From: Cognatitamlana onchidii
Lineage (GTDB): Bacteria > Bacteroidota > Bacteroidia > Flavobacteriales > Flavobacteriaceae
Length of the DNA: 64,000 nucleotides
Assembly (NCBI RefSeq): GCF_004804355.1
Contig: NZ_SRWZ01000002.1
Location: forward strand, 372,001-436,000
Direction of reading: 5' to 3'
The notes beneath the pieces were generated by a model. It worked only from the letters and a program-made list of their open reading frames with translations, did no database searches and had not been told where the DNA came from. Positions 9,726 to 19,670 of this stretch are shown one piece after another. How positions within the stretch are numbered: the first letter of the stretch is position 1; every line of letters begins with the position of its first letter. The position numbers were made by a program, and so were the translations under genes.

Positions 9726-10778
9726 ATGCAAGCATTATTAGGAGTAATATTTCATTCGTTAGGAGGAGTTGCGTCAGGTAGTTTCTATATGCCGTTTAAC
9801 AAAGTTAAAGGTTGGGCCTGGGAAAGTTATTGGATAGTTGGAGGTTTAATGTCATGGCTAATTGTACCACCATTGGCGGCCTATTTAACGGTTCCAGGAT
9901 TTTTAGACATTATAGCGGCTGGTTCCAGTACAATTGTATGGTTTACTTTTTTAATGGGATTACTATGGGGAGTTGGAGGATTATCTTATGGGCTTGGGGT
10001 TCGTTATTTAGGAATGTCTCTAGGTAATTCTGTGGTTCTAGGTTTTTGTGCTGCTTTTGGTGCTGTTGTACCCTCTATATACTATAATTTTAGTCCTACG
10101 GAAGGGAAAGTTTCTTTTACAGATATGTTAGGGTCTTCTGGGGGTCAAGTTGTTTTATTGGGTGTTTTGGTTTGTCTTATAGGTATTGCATTATGCGGTA
10201 GAGCTGGGATTTTAAAAGAAAAGGAGCTTACTGATGAAGAAAAAAAGAAATCTGTTTCAGAGTTTAACCTGGTTAAGGGATTGATTGTGGCCATTATTTC
10301 AGGAATTCTAAGTTCTTTCTTTAGTTTTGGTATAGAGTCTGGAAAGCCCTTAGCAGATGCCGCTGTGGAAGCAGGTTACGATCATTTATTTGCTAATAAT
10401 GTAACGTTTGTTGTGATTCTTTGGGGTGGTTTGGTAACCAATTTAGTTTGGACAACCATATTGAGTTTAAAAAACAAATCTTACAAAGACTTTACAAACA
10501 AGAGTACACCTATTCGTAATAATATACTGTTTTCTGCGCTAGCAGGAACCATTTGGTTTTTGCAATTCTTTTTCTATGGAATGGGTGAAAGTAAACTTGG
10601 TAGCGGTGCTAGTTCTTGGATTTTACATATGTCTACTATTATTTTAACAGCTAATTTCTGGGGTATTTACCGAAAAGAATGGAAAGGAGTTGCTCCAAAA
10701 ACTAAATGGACAATCACAGCTGGAATTGTAGTTATTCTTTTGTCTGTTGTTTTAGTAGGTATAGGAAATTCGTTATAG
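9726..10778 (+). CDS. rhaT: L-rhamnose/H+ symporter RhaT
   Basis: This 350-residue integral membrane protein has about ten hydrophobic helices and matches RhaT throughout, beginning FHSLGGVASGSFYMPFNKVKGWAWE...WIVGGLMSW. RhaT brings L-rhamnose across the inner membrane with protons. Its presence inside the locus is direct evidence that rhamnose is a main product of the glycan being degraded. The gene stands alone between the enolase-like and GH39-like genes, has its own motif-plus-promoter upstream and a hairpin downstream. A decayed copy of its 3' end is at 6512-6690. Confidence 0.93.
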   Translation: MQALLGVIFHSLGGVASGSFYMPFNKVKGWAWESYWIVGGLMSWLIVPPLAAYLTVPGFLDIIAAGSSTIVWFTFLMGLLWGVGGLSYGLGVRYLGMSLGNSVVLGFCAAFGAVVPSIYYNFSPTEGKVSFTDMLGSSGGQVVLLGVLVCLIGIALCGRAGILKEKELTDEEKKKSVSEFNLVKGLIVAIISGILSSFFSFGIESGKPLADAAVEAGYDHLFANNVTFVVILWGGLVTNLVWTTILSLKNKSYKDFTNKSTPIRNNILFSALAGTIWFLQFFFYGMGESKLGSGASSWILHMSTIILTANFWGIYRKEWKGVAPKTKWTITAGIVVILLSVVLVGIGNSL

Positions 10779-10832
10779 TCTAAACGAAAATTATTTAAGT
10801 AGGGCTTAGATAAAAATTGTAAGCCTAATATT

Positions 10833-10897
10833 AAAGCTTTTTTTGAATTTAAACACCAATGATTTTGGTTGCTTTATCTTCAAAAAAAGCTTTTTTT
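10833..10897 (+). terminator. Inverted repeat with T-run after rhaT, in a 405-bp gap
   Basis: A perfect 15-bp inverted repeat has arms AAAGCTTTTTTTGAA at 10833-10847 and its complement at 10879-10893, and the right arm runs into seven Ts. The loop of about 31 nt is large for an intrinsic terminator, but position and T-run fit the end of the rhaT transcript. A smaller repeat (GGCTTA/TAAGCC) lies just before it. Apart from these and the operator pair at 11089-11136, the 10779-11183 gap shows no gene. Confidence 0.45.
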
Positions 10898-11088
10898 ATG
10901 TCCTATGTTTACAGCGTTTTCAACCCCAAGTAGTATAAACTAGAACGTGGTATGGGCGTTTTAATTAGAGGGAAAGTGATTTTTAAAGGCTATAATGAGG
11001 GATAAACTTGCTTAATAATATTTGCAATTCCATTTTTAAGCTATTATAATTTCAAGAAACATAAGCTTTCGATTTGTTCACATTTTTT

Positions 11089-11165
11089 ATCTTGTACAGT
11101 CATGATGTAATGGGATGCGTCATGACTGTGCAGGATATTTAATCATATAAAAAGACATAATTTTA
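11089..11165 (+). promoter_or_regulatory. Paired inverted locus motifs plus -7 box upstream of GH39 gene
   Basis: CATGACTGTGCAGGAT (11121-11136) is followed after 21 bp by TAATTTTA (11158-11165), a 5-of-6 match to the -7 box. A second copy lies on the opposite strand at 11089-11104; read there it is CATGACTGTACAAGAT, differing at two positions. Together they contain a perfect 10-bp inverted repeat, ACAGTCATGA...TCATGACTGT, with a 14-nt spacer. No divergent gene exists, so the reverse copy is probably an extra activator site rather than a second promoter. Confidence 0.72.
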
Positions 11166-11183
11166 CAAAGCAAAAGAATTTTT

Positions 11184-13742
11184 ATGATGAAGAAAAAACG
11201 TTCCTTTAAAAAAAATATCTTCTATTTGCTGTGTTTTATTTTCGTTTCAAATATTAACGCACAAGTAAAGTTATCTACAGATTTTACAAGCGAAAACGAT
11301 AAGAAACTCCCGATTCATAATGTTTGGGATGTTGCTAATAGAATAAGTCCAAGAAATGGATCTAATATCCGCTCAGGTCTCAAAATGAACATTGTTAGAA
11401 TGATTGGTGGCATCAATAAAGTTGTAAATGGTGTTCCTCAAAAAGATTTAGATTATGATCCTTGTATATATGATTCTATCAACAATCAATATATCTATAG
11501 GTGGGACCCGCTTATAGAACGACTAAATAAAGTAGTTAATTCACAGACTGAAATTTTACAGATAGCGTTAGATCAGCCACCTTGGGCATTTCAACATGGT
11601 TATACTTTTATTCCAGAAGGCACAAGAGATAATGTCAATTTTCGAGAAAATGAAAGAATATCCATTTATGGAAACTCTTTACCACCTGCAGATAAGCAGG
11701 CTTATCATGATTTTATAAAAGCATTAATGACCAAATTGGTAGAAACTTATGGTGAAGAAAAGGTTTTATCATGGCGTTTTAGAGTGGGTTCAGAAATTGA
11801 AACCCCAGATCATTGGTTCGGTACAAAGCAAGACTTTATAGAGCATTTTGCAAATACAGAACGTGCAGTTCGATCTGTTTTACCAAATGCTAAAGTTGGA
11901 TTGCATACCAGAAATCCCGGGTTTTTGTATAAAGATGGAACCATTTTAAATTATAAAGGAGAACCCTATGCTTCTTTTATTGAAGGACTTATTGATTACA
12001 ATTATGCTAATAACATAAAGTGCGACTTTTGGGGGTTATCTGATTATATTGTTATCGGTAATAGTAATTTAAGAGATATGAATGGCAAATACACCAAAAA
12101 TTTTGCACCTCTTATAAACAACCCTAAGTGGAACTCTGAAACATTAATAGATATTATGGAGTATAAAACCGTAACCACTATGAATGGTGCAGATGGTAAA
12201 GGAACAATTGGCTGCGAAACTTCACATAGAGAAATCGTAGAATTAATTTTTTCTAACACGTATTATAAAAATAAAGACAAAGGCCTAGAGTTTATTTACA
12301 GATGGGGAAATAGAACTGGAAGTGAAGACCCCGACGCCATAAAAGAGTTAAATGCAATGCTAGATATGGTTCGTTATGAAACTACAGCTTCAGGGAACCC
12401 AAATATATCAACGAATGAGTTGGATGCTATCTTTGCCAAAAAAGAATCGGAAAGTGAGTTTGATGTATTGATATATAATTATAACAGCAGCTCTCTTAGC
12501 TATAGAGATAGCGAAAATGTGGATATTTCTTTTTTTACAGATTTACCCGTTGGAACAACATTATACTACCGAAGTAAGTCTTATGGAAAAGAACATAATA
12601 AACTTCAAAATTTTTTAATTAACAATTCACATTTCGTAAAAAACGGTTTTGATGAAAAAGGTGCTCCAGATCGCACGTTAACAGAGGAAGGGTATACGGC
12701 ATATCAAAATTACAACAACCCAAACCCGCATCAATTTACAGTATGGAAAAGTCTTACTACCCAAGACCGAAATGATGGTAAACCTGGATCTGAAGTTAAA
12801 ATATCAACACAAATTGGATCGTTTGCTTTCGAGAAATTTGAATTTAGACCAGAATCGGCTTTTGTTGAAACCATAACTCCAGCAAATTTTGTGTGGACTT
12901 CTACTGAAGATTTTTCTGCCTGGTCTGCCGTTAATGGAGGTATGACCATAAATACAGATAATGATAAATTAGACGTGGCTTTTTCTTCAGGAGCTTCTTG
13001 GCCCATGGTAGCCATAACGGGTTTAAATATAAATGCTAGTCTCTATAGTACTTTAAGAATTGTGGTTAAGAATAGTACAAATAAACCCGATCTTCAAATG
13101 TTGCCAAATGCCCCAGGGACAAGTTTTAAGTCCGGAAGAAAAAAAGAAACAGTACCCAATGATAACCAATGGCATACCTTAGATTTTGATTTAATTAATT
13201 GGGGACTATGGACTGATACAATTAATGAATTTAAATTTTATAATAATTTCAACTCTGGAAGTCTTGTTTTTGATAGCATAGAATTTATTCCAATAAATTC
13301 AACTGTTCATACGGTAACCCTGAGTAAGGATGGCCAAGGTCTTTTAAATTATAGTAGTGGTACAGCATTGCACGGACAAGAATTAAGTCTAAATGCTATC
13401 GCAAATGAAGGTTGGAAGTTTGAACGTTGGGAGGGCGATGTTACAAGTATTAATAATCCTGTAAATGTAGCAGTAACAACGGATATGAATATAAAAGCTG
13501 TATTTTCAATGGATGTATTATCTACAGCAGAACCTGATATAAATAGGATAAGTGTATTTCCTAACCCTAGTAGTAGCGGTGTGTTTGATATAAAAACGCA
13601 AACACCTCAAAATTGGGAGGTTTATACCATAACTGGAAGAAAAGTACTTTCTGGAAAAGGTAATAAAGTGAATATATCTTCATTTTCAAAAGGGATGTAT
13701 ATTTTAAGAATGGGAAACTCTTTTGCTAAATTGTTATATTAG
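11184..13742 (+). CDS. GH39-like glycosidase with carbohydrate-binding and T9SS sorting domains
   Basis: This 852-residue protein has a Sec signal (hydrophobic FYLLCFIFVSNINAQ). Residues about 30-400 resemble a GH39 barrel: LKMNIVRMIGG, LSWRFRVGSEIETPDHW and KCDFWGLSDY. The second catalytic-type strand lacks the EPN triplet seen in classical GH39 enzymes, so activity is less certain. Residues about 565-705 form a beta-sandwich of carbohydrate-binding type. About 710-780 resemble an InlB/Listeria-Bacteroides-type repeat (GWKFERWEGDVTSINNPVNV). The last ~70 residues (VFPNPSSSGVFDI...GMYILRMG) are a type IX secretion sorting domain. It is therefore secreted or attached to the surface, where it would meet the polysaccharide. 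Related GH39 proteins of ulvan loci act on xylose-containing chains. Confidence 0.75.
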   Translation: MMKKKRSFKKNIFYLLCFIFVSNINAQVKLSTDFTSENDKKLPIHNVWDVANRISPRNGSNIRSGLKMNIVRMIGGINKVVNGVPQKDLDYDPCIYDSINNQYIYRWDPLIERLNKVVNSQTEILQIALDQPPWAFQHGYTFIPEGTRDNVNFRENERISIYGNSLPPADKQAYHDFIKALMTKLVETYGEEKVLSWRFRVGSEIETPDHWFGTKQDFIEHFANTERAVRSVLPNAKVGLHTRNPGFLYKDGTILNYKGEPYASFIEGLIDYNYANNIKCDFWGLSDYIVIGNSNLRDMNGKYTKNFAPLINNPKWNSETLIDIMEYKTVTTMNGADGKGTIGCETSHREIVELIFSNTYYKNKDKGLEFIYRWGNRTGSEDPDAIKELNAMLDMVRYETTASGNPNISTNELDAIFAKKESESEFDVLIYNYNSSSLSYRDSENVDISFFTDLPVGTTLYYRSKSYGKEHNKLQNFLINNSHFVKNGFDEKGAPDRTLTEEGYTAYQNYNNPNPHQFTVWKSLTTQDRNDGKPGSEVKISTQIGSFAFEKFEFRPESAFVETITPANFVWTSTEDFSAWSAVNGGMTINTDNDKLDVAFSSGASWPMVAITGLNINASLYSTLRIVVKNSTNKPDLQMLPNAPGTSFKSGRKKETVPNDNQWHTLDFDLINWGLWTDTINEFKFYNNFNSGSLVFDSIEFIPINSTVHTVTLSKDGQGLLNYSSGTALHGQELSLNAIANEGWKFERWEGDVTSINNPVNVAVTTDMNIKAVFSMDVLSTAEPDINRISVFPNPSSSGVFDIKTQTPQNWEVYTITGRKVLSGKGNKVNISSFSKGMYILRMGNSFAKLLY

Positions 13743-13778
13743 TGTAATTTATCTAAAACCATCTTGAAATAGTTAGAA

Positions 13779-16643
13779 ATGACATACGTAACAGCTTCAT
13801 CTGTGTACTTTAAGGGAACTCGTTTGTTCATTTTAATATTAACTATTTTTTCTTTAAGCAGTTGTCATCGTGAAAGTCAAAACAAATCTAGTGAAGATTT
13901 ATTTGGCAAATTCCAAAATCCACTTCCAGAAGCACGACCTTTTGTGCGTTGGTGGTGGAATGGTAACAAGGTGAAATCAGAAGAGCTTGATAGACAACTT
14001 GAATCTCTTAAAAAAGCAGGTTTTGGTGGTGTAGAAATCAACCCAATAGCAATGCCCGTTGCTTTTAATAAAAGCGCAGAATCTTTAGTTTGGATGAGTG
14101 ACGCATGGATTGATATGGTGGTGCATGCCTCAAAAAAGGCAAAAGATTTAGGCATGATAACCGATATGATTGCGGGGACTGGTTGGCCATTTGGAGGTGA
14201 GTTTTTAACAAACGAAGAAACCTGCCAGCGTATTGTAACCGATAAAATACCCTATAAGAGTGGCGAAACTATTTCTTTAGATGAAGCGACCCTTATCGAG
14301 AGTTTTAAATCTAAGTCCAAGCAAACTAGAACACAAAGGCATTTAAGTAAAAGAACTAAATATAAATTAGCCAGTATCTCCTTGGTTCCAAAGAATTGTT
14401 CTAGTGTAGATCAAATTATCGATTTAAAACCGCATGTTAATGCCAATGGAGAGCTTATTTATACTATAAACGCAGGGGAAAATTTTTACTTAAGTTATGA
14501 GCTTATTCAGCAAAATTTTAGAGATGTTACTTTAGGAGCCCCAGGCGGAGCAGGGCCAGTAATGGATCACTACAAAAAGGAAATGACACGAGCCTATTTG
14601 TCCCGTTTGAAGAGGATTTCAGAACGATCGGGAATTCCTTTAAGCCAATTAATAAGAGCAATATTTTGTGATAGTATTGAGGTATCTGGGGCCAATTGGA
14701 CTGACAATTTCAATACGGTCTTTTTCGAAACTTATGGTTATAAATTAGATAAGTGGATGCCTTTTGTTTTTTATTCAGCCCAAGGTAATTATTCCGTTGA
14801 TAGATTTTCCGAGGAGTTTTCAGAAGACTTTAAAGATGCGTTAAAGCGTGTTCGCTATGATTACAACAAATTATTGGTAGAAGTGTTTTTGAAAAATTTC
14901 ACTCAAACCTACAAAGATTTTTGTGAAGAGAATGACGTATTATGTAGGTATCAAGCTTACGGTACCCCATTTTTAATGGGCATGTTAGATGGGTATATGA
15001 TACCAGATATTCCTGAAAGTAACAACTGGATTTATTCTGCAGAAATGAAAGACTCTCTTTGGCAATGGAAGCAAAGCCATGGTTATATGATTTGGAATAT
15101 GTACGCGTCGTCTGGAGCGCATTTAACTGGCAAAAAAATAACCAGTTGTGAAACTATGACGAATACCAATGGTGTGTTTAAGACCACTTTAGAAGAGATA
15201 AAACAACATGACGACATGAACTTTATCACAGGTATTAACCATTCCATTTTACACGGTTATAATTATTCGCCAGCATCAGAACCGTTTCCAGGATGGATTC
15301 GCTATGGGGCTTACTTTAGTGAACAAAATACGTGGTGGAAACATTTACATTTATGGGTTGAATATAATGCCAGATTATCATCTGTCTTTCAAAATTCTCA
15401 AGCCGATAAATCTATTGCTATTTTAGGTCCAACAGCCGATTTATGGGGAGATAAAGGTTTAGCCAGAGAACCATTTCATATGGAACCAAAATATCTATAC
15501 AAGCTGTGGGAGCCGATTAGTCAGTTGGGGTATTCTTGTGAATATATAAACCAAAATGTGCTGGAAGATGCTACAATTAAAGATGGGCTTATTTCGTATG
15601 GCAATATGAACTATAAGCTCTTGGTGTTAGCAAGTTTAAAATCTATCAGTCCAGAATCGGCTTTAAAGATTAAAGCTTTTGTTGAATCTGGAGGAAAAGT
15701 AGTAGCTATTGATGAATTGCCAACAAAATCACTACACTACACCAATTATCAGGAAAATGATGTTTTGGTAGAAAACGCAATGGGAAAATTGGTCAATAAT
15801 AATCCAGAAGCCATAATTGAACTTGATAGACCAGAATCTTTAAATGCACTATTCTTATGGACCCAAAACATGCTAAATGAAACTGGGGTAAAACCAGATG
15901 TCTCTATTAGTAATCCAACAAAAAATGTGTATCAAATTCACCAATACACACCCGAAAAAGATATATATTTCTTTACAAATATACATAGGTTTGAAACCAC
16001 TAGTTTCGAAGCAAATTTTTCTGTAATAGGAAAGTATCCTTATGTATGGAACCCTGAAACAGGAGAGCGAACACCATATCATTATAATACTAATTCAAAT
16101 GAATTAAAGATAGTTTTAGCCCCGTTGGAGTCTTTATTAATAGTTTTTGAAGACGAAAAACCCATGGAAGTTCCGAAAGAAAAATTCAAGATAGTAAGTC
16201 ATTCTAAGGTTATTGATACCAATTGGGAAGTGAATGGAAAAAGAATTGATGATAAAACATTCACATGGAATATGACTGAATTGGTTGATTTTAGCCAATC
16301 ATCAGATAGTACCCAAACATCTTTTGGTGGAGAACTGATTTATAAAGCAAATTTTAAGAATAATGGGCAATATACCCATATTGATTTAGGGGAGGTAAAT
16401 GGTGGTGTAACAACGGTTTATGTTAATGGTAAAAAAGTTGGAACACATTGGTATGGTAATGCCATATATCCAGTTGCTGACTATTTAAATGAAAGGGAGA
16501 ATACTATAGAAATCCATTATACAACCGTGTTAGCTAATTACTGTAAATCAATAAACAATCCCAATACAAATGTATGGACAAGACGTTATAAAGATTTGGT
16601 TTCAATAGGAATACAAGGCCCAATAAAATTACTCAAGTATTAG
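13779..16643 (+). CDS. Second GH106-like alpha-L-rhamnosidase, lipoprotein
   Basis: This 954-residue protein has a lipoprotein signal ending LSSC before the mature chain. It opens with the family pattern RPFVRWWWNGNKVKSEELDRQLESLKKAGFGG and continues with FCDSIEVSGANWT and TSCETMTNTNG. It ends with a beta-sandwich (FKNNGQYTHIDLGEVNGGVTTVYVNGKKVG). It is shorter than and clearly diverged from the GH106 at 238-3753, so the two probably split rhamnosyl linkages between them. It begins 36 bp after the GH39 gene without an evident promoter, so both are likely on one transcript driven from the paired operator at 11089-11165. Confidence 0.82.
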   Translation: MTYVTASSVYFKGTRLFILILTIFSLSSCHRESQNKSSEDLFGKFQNPLPEARPFVRWWWNGNKVKSEELDRQLESLKKAGFGGVEINPIAMPVAFNKSAESLVWMSDAWIDMVVHASKKAKDLGMITDMIAGTGWPFGGEFLTNEETCQRIVTDKIPYKSGETISLDEATLIESFKSKSKQTRTQRHLSKRTKYKLASISLVPKNCSSVDQIIDLKPHVNANGELIYTINAGENFYLSYELIQQNFRDVTLGAPGGAGPVMDHYKKEMTRAYLSRLKRISERSGIPLSQLIRAIFCDSIEVSGANWTDNFNTVFFETYGYKLDKWMPFVFYSAQGNYSVDRFSEEFSEDFKDALKRVRYDYNKLLVEVFLKNFTQTYKDFCEENDVLCRYQAYGTPFLMGMLDGYMIPDIPESNNWIYSAEMKDSLWQWKQSHGYMIWNMYASSGAHLTGKKITSCETMTNTNGVFKTTLEEIKQHDDMNFITGINHSILHGYNYSPASEPFPGWIRYGAYFSEQNTWWKHLHLWVEYNARLSSVFQNSQADKSIAILGPTADLWGDKGLAREPFHMEPKYLYKLWEPISQLGYSCEYINQNVLEDATIKDGLISYGNMNYKLLVLASLKSISPESALKIKAFVESGGKVVAIDELPTKSLHYTNYQENDVLVENAMGKLVNNNPEAIIELDRPESLNALFLWTQNMLNETGVKPDVSISNPTKNVYQIHQYTPEKDIYFFTNIHRFETTSFEANFSVIGKYPYVWNPETGERTPYHYNTNSNELKIVLAPLESLLIVFEDEKPMEVPKEKFKIVSHSKVIDTNWEVNGKRIDDKTFTWNMTELVDFSQSSDSTQTSFGGELIYKANFKNNGQYTHIDLGEVNGGVTTVYVNGKKVGTHWYGNAIYPVADYLNERENTIEIHYTTVLANYCKSINNPNTNVWTRRYKDLVSIGIQGPIKLLKY

Positions 16644-16654
16644 TTGGTGTAATG

Positions 16655-16699
16655 CATGAGAGTACAGGATGAGGTTGTTATACAAAAAAAATACCTTCA
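16655..16699 (+). promoter_or_regulatory. Locus motif plus weak -7 box upstream of GH78 gene
   Basis: CATGAGAGTACAGGAT (16655-16670) is a full match to the locus motif. Twenty-one bp further, TACCTTCA (16692-16699) matches only 4 of 6 fixed positions of TAnnTTTG. Another candidate, TACTTTCG at 16717-16724, fits slightly better but breaks the spacing rule. The GH78 start is at 16745. Confidence 0.6.
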
Positions 16700-16744
16700 A
16701 CTGCTTGTAAAACTTATACTTTCGGTTTAATTAAGAACTTTAAA

Positions 16745-19603
16745 ATGAACAAAAAACAAACACTATTATCACTACTGTTTTTGGCTATCTTTTGTGTGGC
16801 TTGTAATCAAGTTTCAACACCAAGAGCGCCAATATCTTTTGAAAAACTAACCCTTAATTCAAAAGAAAGTCCAAAAACTATTGAAAGTGAACAACCTCTT
16901 TTTTCATGGGTTGTTAATGCAGAAGGATTCAATAAGTCGCAATCGGGATATCAAATTTTGGTAGCATCTGCTCAGGATAAATTAAACGAAAATGATGCTG
17001 ATATTTGGAATTCTTCAAAAGTGAATAGCTCTCAATCTACATATGTTAAGTTTGAAGGCGAAACTTTGGAAGCTTTAAAATCTTATGTTTGGAAAGTAAA
17101 GATTTGGGATGAAGCTGGTACCGCTTCTTCGTGGTCTGATGTGCAAACTTTTCAAATGGGGTTGATGAATGAGAGTAATTGGGGAGAAGCCAAATGGATT
17201 ACCCTAAATGAAGATAAGAGAACCTCTGAATACCGATTTAGGGATTATAAGACCGGAAAAATGGATAAACCGGAACCAGTCGATGGTTTTCCTGCGAGCT
17301 ATTTCAGAAAGGAACTAGAAATTGAAAAAGATATTGAAAATGCTCAGGTTTATATCTGTGGTTTAGGCTATTACGAATTGTATTTAAATGGTGAAAAGGT
17401 GGGTGACCATGTGTTGGACCCTGCACCATCAAATTACGATAAGCAGGCCTATTATGTCAATTATGATATTACAGACAATTTAAAATCAGGTAAAAACGCC
17501 TTCGGAATTAACCTAGGCAATGGCTTTTACGGTCAAAATATTTCTTGGAAACGGGACCCTGAATCCGATAGAGATTTGGCTTATGGACCTCCAACCGTAC
17601 TTTGTTTGGTGAAGTTAAAATATACCGATGGTTCAAAAGCTGATTTTGTTACAAATGCATCTTGGAAAGAATCTACAGGGCCAATTGTGTTTAATAACAT
17701 TTATGGCGGGGATACCTATGATGCTCGTTTTGAAATTGGTGATTGGGCAAATGTCGGTTACAACGATTCAAATTGGGGGCAAGCTAAAGAAGCTTTACCA
17801 AAAATTAAAAAGATTAGTGCACAGCAAATTCCACCGATAAAAAAGTTACAAGAGCTTGAACCTCAAAAGGTATTTAAAGGTGCAGATGGAGAATGGATTG
17901 TAGATTTTGGTCAAAACATTGCGGGTTGGATTAAGTTGAATGTAAAGGAAAAAGAAGGACAGCTTATTGAAGTTATTACCACAGAAGCGTTATTAACCAA
18001 TGGAAGCGATATCTACCCAGGTTCTACCGGTGGAGGCGCTAATGGTATGCCTCAACTGTACGAGTACATTTGTAAAGGGGATGGTTTGGAGTCTTGGGAA
18101 CCAAAATTTAGTTATCACGGTTTTAGATTTGCTAAAGTAAAAGGGGTTTCAACAAAACCAGATGCTAACATGATAAAGGCGGTTTTAGTAGCTACAGATA
18201 TTCAAGAAAAAGGCAGTTTTACATCATCCGATGAACTGTTTAATAAAATGCATAGCATTAGTAAATGGACGATAGCTGATAATATTCACGGTATCCCCGA
18301 AGATTGTCCGCATCGCGAAAAATGCGGTTGGTTAGGTGATGCACACGCATTTTGTGAGTACGCCTTGTATAATTACGATATGTACGATTTCTATAAAAAG
18401 TATATGGAAGATATCCGTACACAAATGCGACCAACAAAGGGACATAATAACCCAGAGTTTAAGTTTCAAGTGCCTACTATGATTGCTCCAGGAAAGCGAA
18501 CGTCTACCTATGCAAAAATAGATTGGGGTGTAGCAACCATGTATTTGCCTTGGTACAATTACAAGTTTTATGGTGATGACGAAATCGTAAAAGAATATTA
18601 CGACGCCATGAAAGGCTTAACCGATTTCTATCTAAACTTTAAAGGTGAAAATGGCATTATGCAAGATGGTATGGGCGATTGGTGTCCGCCACTTTGGGAC
18701 AGACGTAAAAATCCAAGTGCTATGGAATGTGACCCAATCATTTCGGCAAACGCCTATTTTTATGATGTTTTGGGTATTATGGAGCGATTTGCTAAAATGA
18801 ACAACGATGCAGAGTATGAAGCAAGAATTAAGCAAGAGAAAGAAGCCTTGAAAACTGCGTTTAATAAGGAGTTCTTAGTTGAAATCCCGGGCACAAATCA
18901 CAAATGGTATCAAAGTCAGACCGCAACAGTTCAGGCCTTACAATTTGGAATCGTCCCAGAGAATGATATTGAAACTGTGGTAAATGGATTGGTACATGAT
19001 ATAGTTGAAGTTAAAGGAGGGCATCATTCTACAGGAATTCATGGCAACAGATATATTTATACGGTATTGTCTAAATACGGAAAAACAGATTTGGCTTATG
19101 ATATTTTAACAACGCCAGAATTTCCAAGTCAGACTTACGTTATGAATTCTGGTTTTACCACATGGCCAGAACGCCAATTTGTTTGGGAAGACATGGAAGG
19201 TCCAACCAATTCCTTAAATCATCCTATGCACACCGGTTTTGCTACGTATTTTTATGAGAGTTTAGGTGGCATTCAAACATCTACTGAAAAAACTGGTTTT
19301 AAAGCGTTTGTTGTTAATCCTCAATTTCCATCTCAACTAACAAGTACAACAGTAGAAGTGCCAACGCCTTATGGAACTATACAGAATGCCTGGGAAGTTG
19401 AAAACAATACGTTCAAAATGAATCTTAAAGTGCCATTTAATACAAAAGCTAAATTAGTTTTAAGTCAAGAAGAATTAGAATCATTAGTGATTAATGGAAA
19501 ATCGTTCTCTGATGCACAAAGTGAATATGGTTTAAAGGTTGAAGATAATTCGAATGTGATTTTAGGGTCAGGAGATTATAACATTGTTTATTCAAAATCT
19601 TAA
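16745..19603 (+). CDS. GH78 alpha-L-rhamnosidase, lipoprotein
   Basis: This 952-residue enzyme has a lipoprotein signal ending CVAC (Cys20). Domains in order: an Fn3-like domain (about 30-145), the rhamnosidase N-terminal sandwich with YICGLGYYELYLNGEKVGDHVLDPAPSNYDK (about 170-340), a jelly-roll domain with IVDFGQNIAGWIKL, the (alpha/alpha)6 barrel (about 470-830) and a C-terminal sandwich. The barrel shows DCPHREKCGWLGDA, where the Glu is in the position of the family's general acid, and DGMGDWCPP. The later TTWPERQFVWEDMEGPTNSLNHPM region corresponds to the second catalytic segment. It hydrolyses alpha-L-rhamnosides in the periplasm or at the surface. It leads a run of five close genes reaching 25275. 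Confidence 0.93.
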   Translation: MNKKQTLLSLLFLAIFCVACNQVSTPRAPISFEKLTLNSKESPKTIESEQPLFSWVVNAEGFNKSQSGYQILVASAQDKLNENDADIWNSSKVNSSQSTYVKFEGETLEALKSYVWKVKIWDEAGTASSWSDVQTFQMGLMNESNWGEAKWITLNEDKRTSEYRFRDYKTGKMDKPEPVDGFPASYFRKELEIEKDIENAQVYICGLGYYELYLNGEKVGDHVLDPAPSNYDKQAYYVNYDITDNLKSGKNAFGINLGNGFYGQNISWKRDPESDRDLAYGPPTVLCLVKLKYTDGSKADFVTNASWKESTGPIVFNNIYGGDTYDARFEIGDWANVGYNDSNWGQAKEALPKIKKISAQQIPPIKKLQELEPQKVFKGADGEWIVDFGQNIAGWIKLNVKEKEGQLIEVITTEALLTNGSDIYPGSTGGGANGMPQLYEYICKGDGLESWEPKFSYHGFRFAKVKGVSTKPDANMIKAVLVATDIQEKGSFTSSDELFNKMHSISKWTIADNIHGIPEDCPHREKCGWLGDAHAFCEYALYNYDMYDFYKKYMEDIRTQMRPTKGHNNPEFKFQVPTMIAPGKRTSTYAKIDWGVATMYLPWYNYKFYGDDEIVKEYYDAMKGLTDFYLNFKGENGIMQDGMGDWCPPLWDRRKNPSAMECDPIISANAYFYDVLGIMERFAKMNNDAEYEARIKQEKEALKTAFNKEFLVEIPGTNHKWYQSQTATVQALQFGIVPENDIETVVNGLVHDIVEVKGGHHSTGIHGNRYIYTVLSKYGKTDLAYDILTTPEFPSQTYVMNSGFTTWPERQFVWEDMEGPTNSLNHPMHTGFATYFYESLGGIQTSTEKTGFKAFVVNPQFPSQLTSTTVEVPTPYGTIQNAWEVENNTFKMNLKVPFNTKAKLVLSQEELESLVINGKSFSDAQSEYGLKVEDNSNVILGSGDYNIVYSKS

Positions 19604-19670
19604 CTCTACAATTTTATAATGTTGGAGTGTTTTGAGCCAGTCCTAAACTATTGAAATTGATATATTGTTA

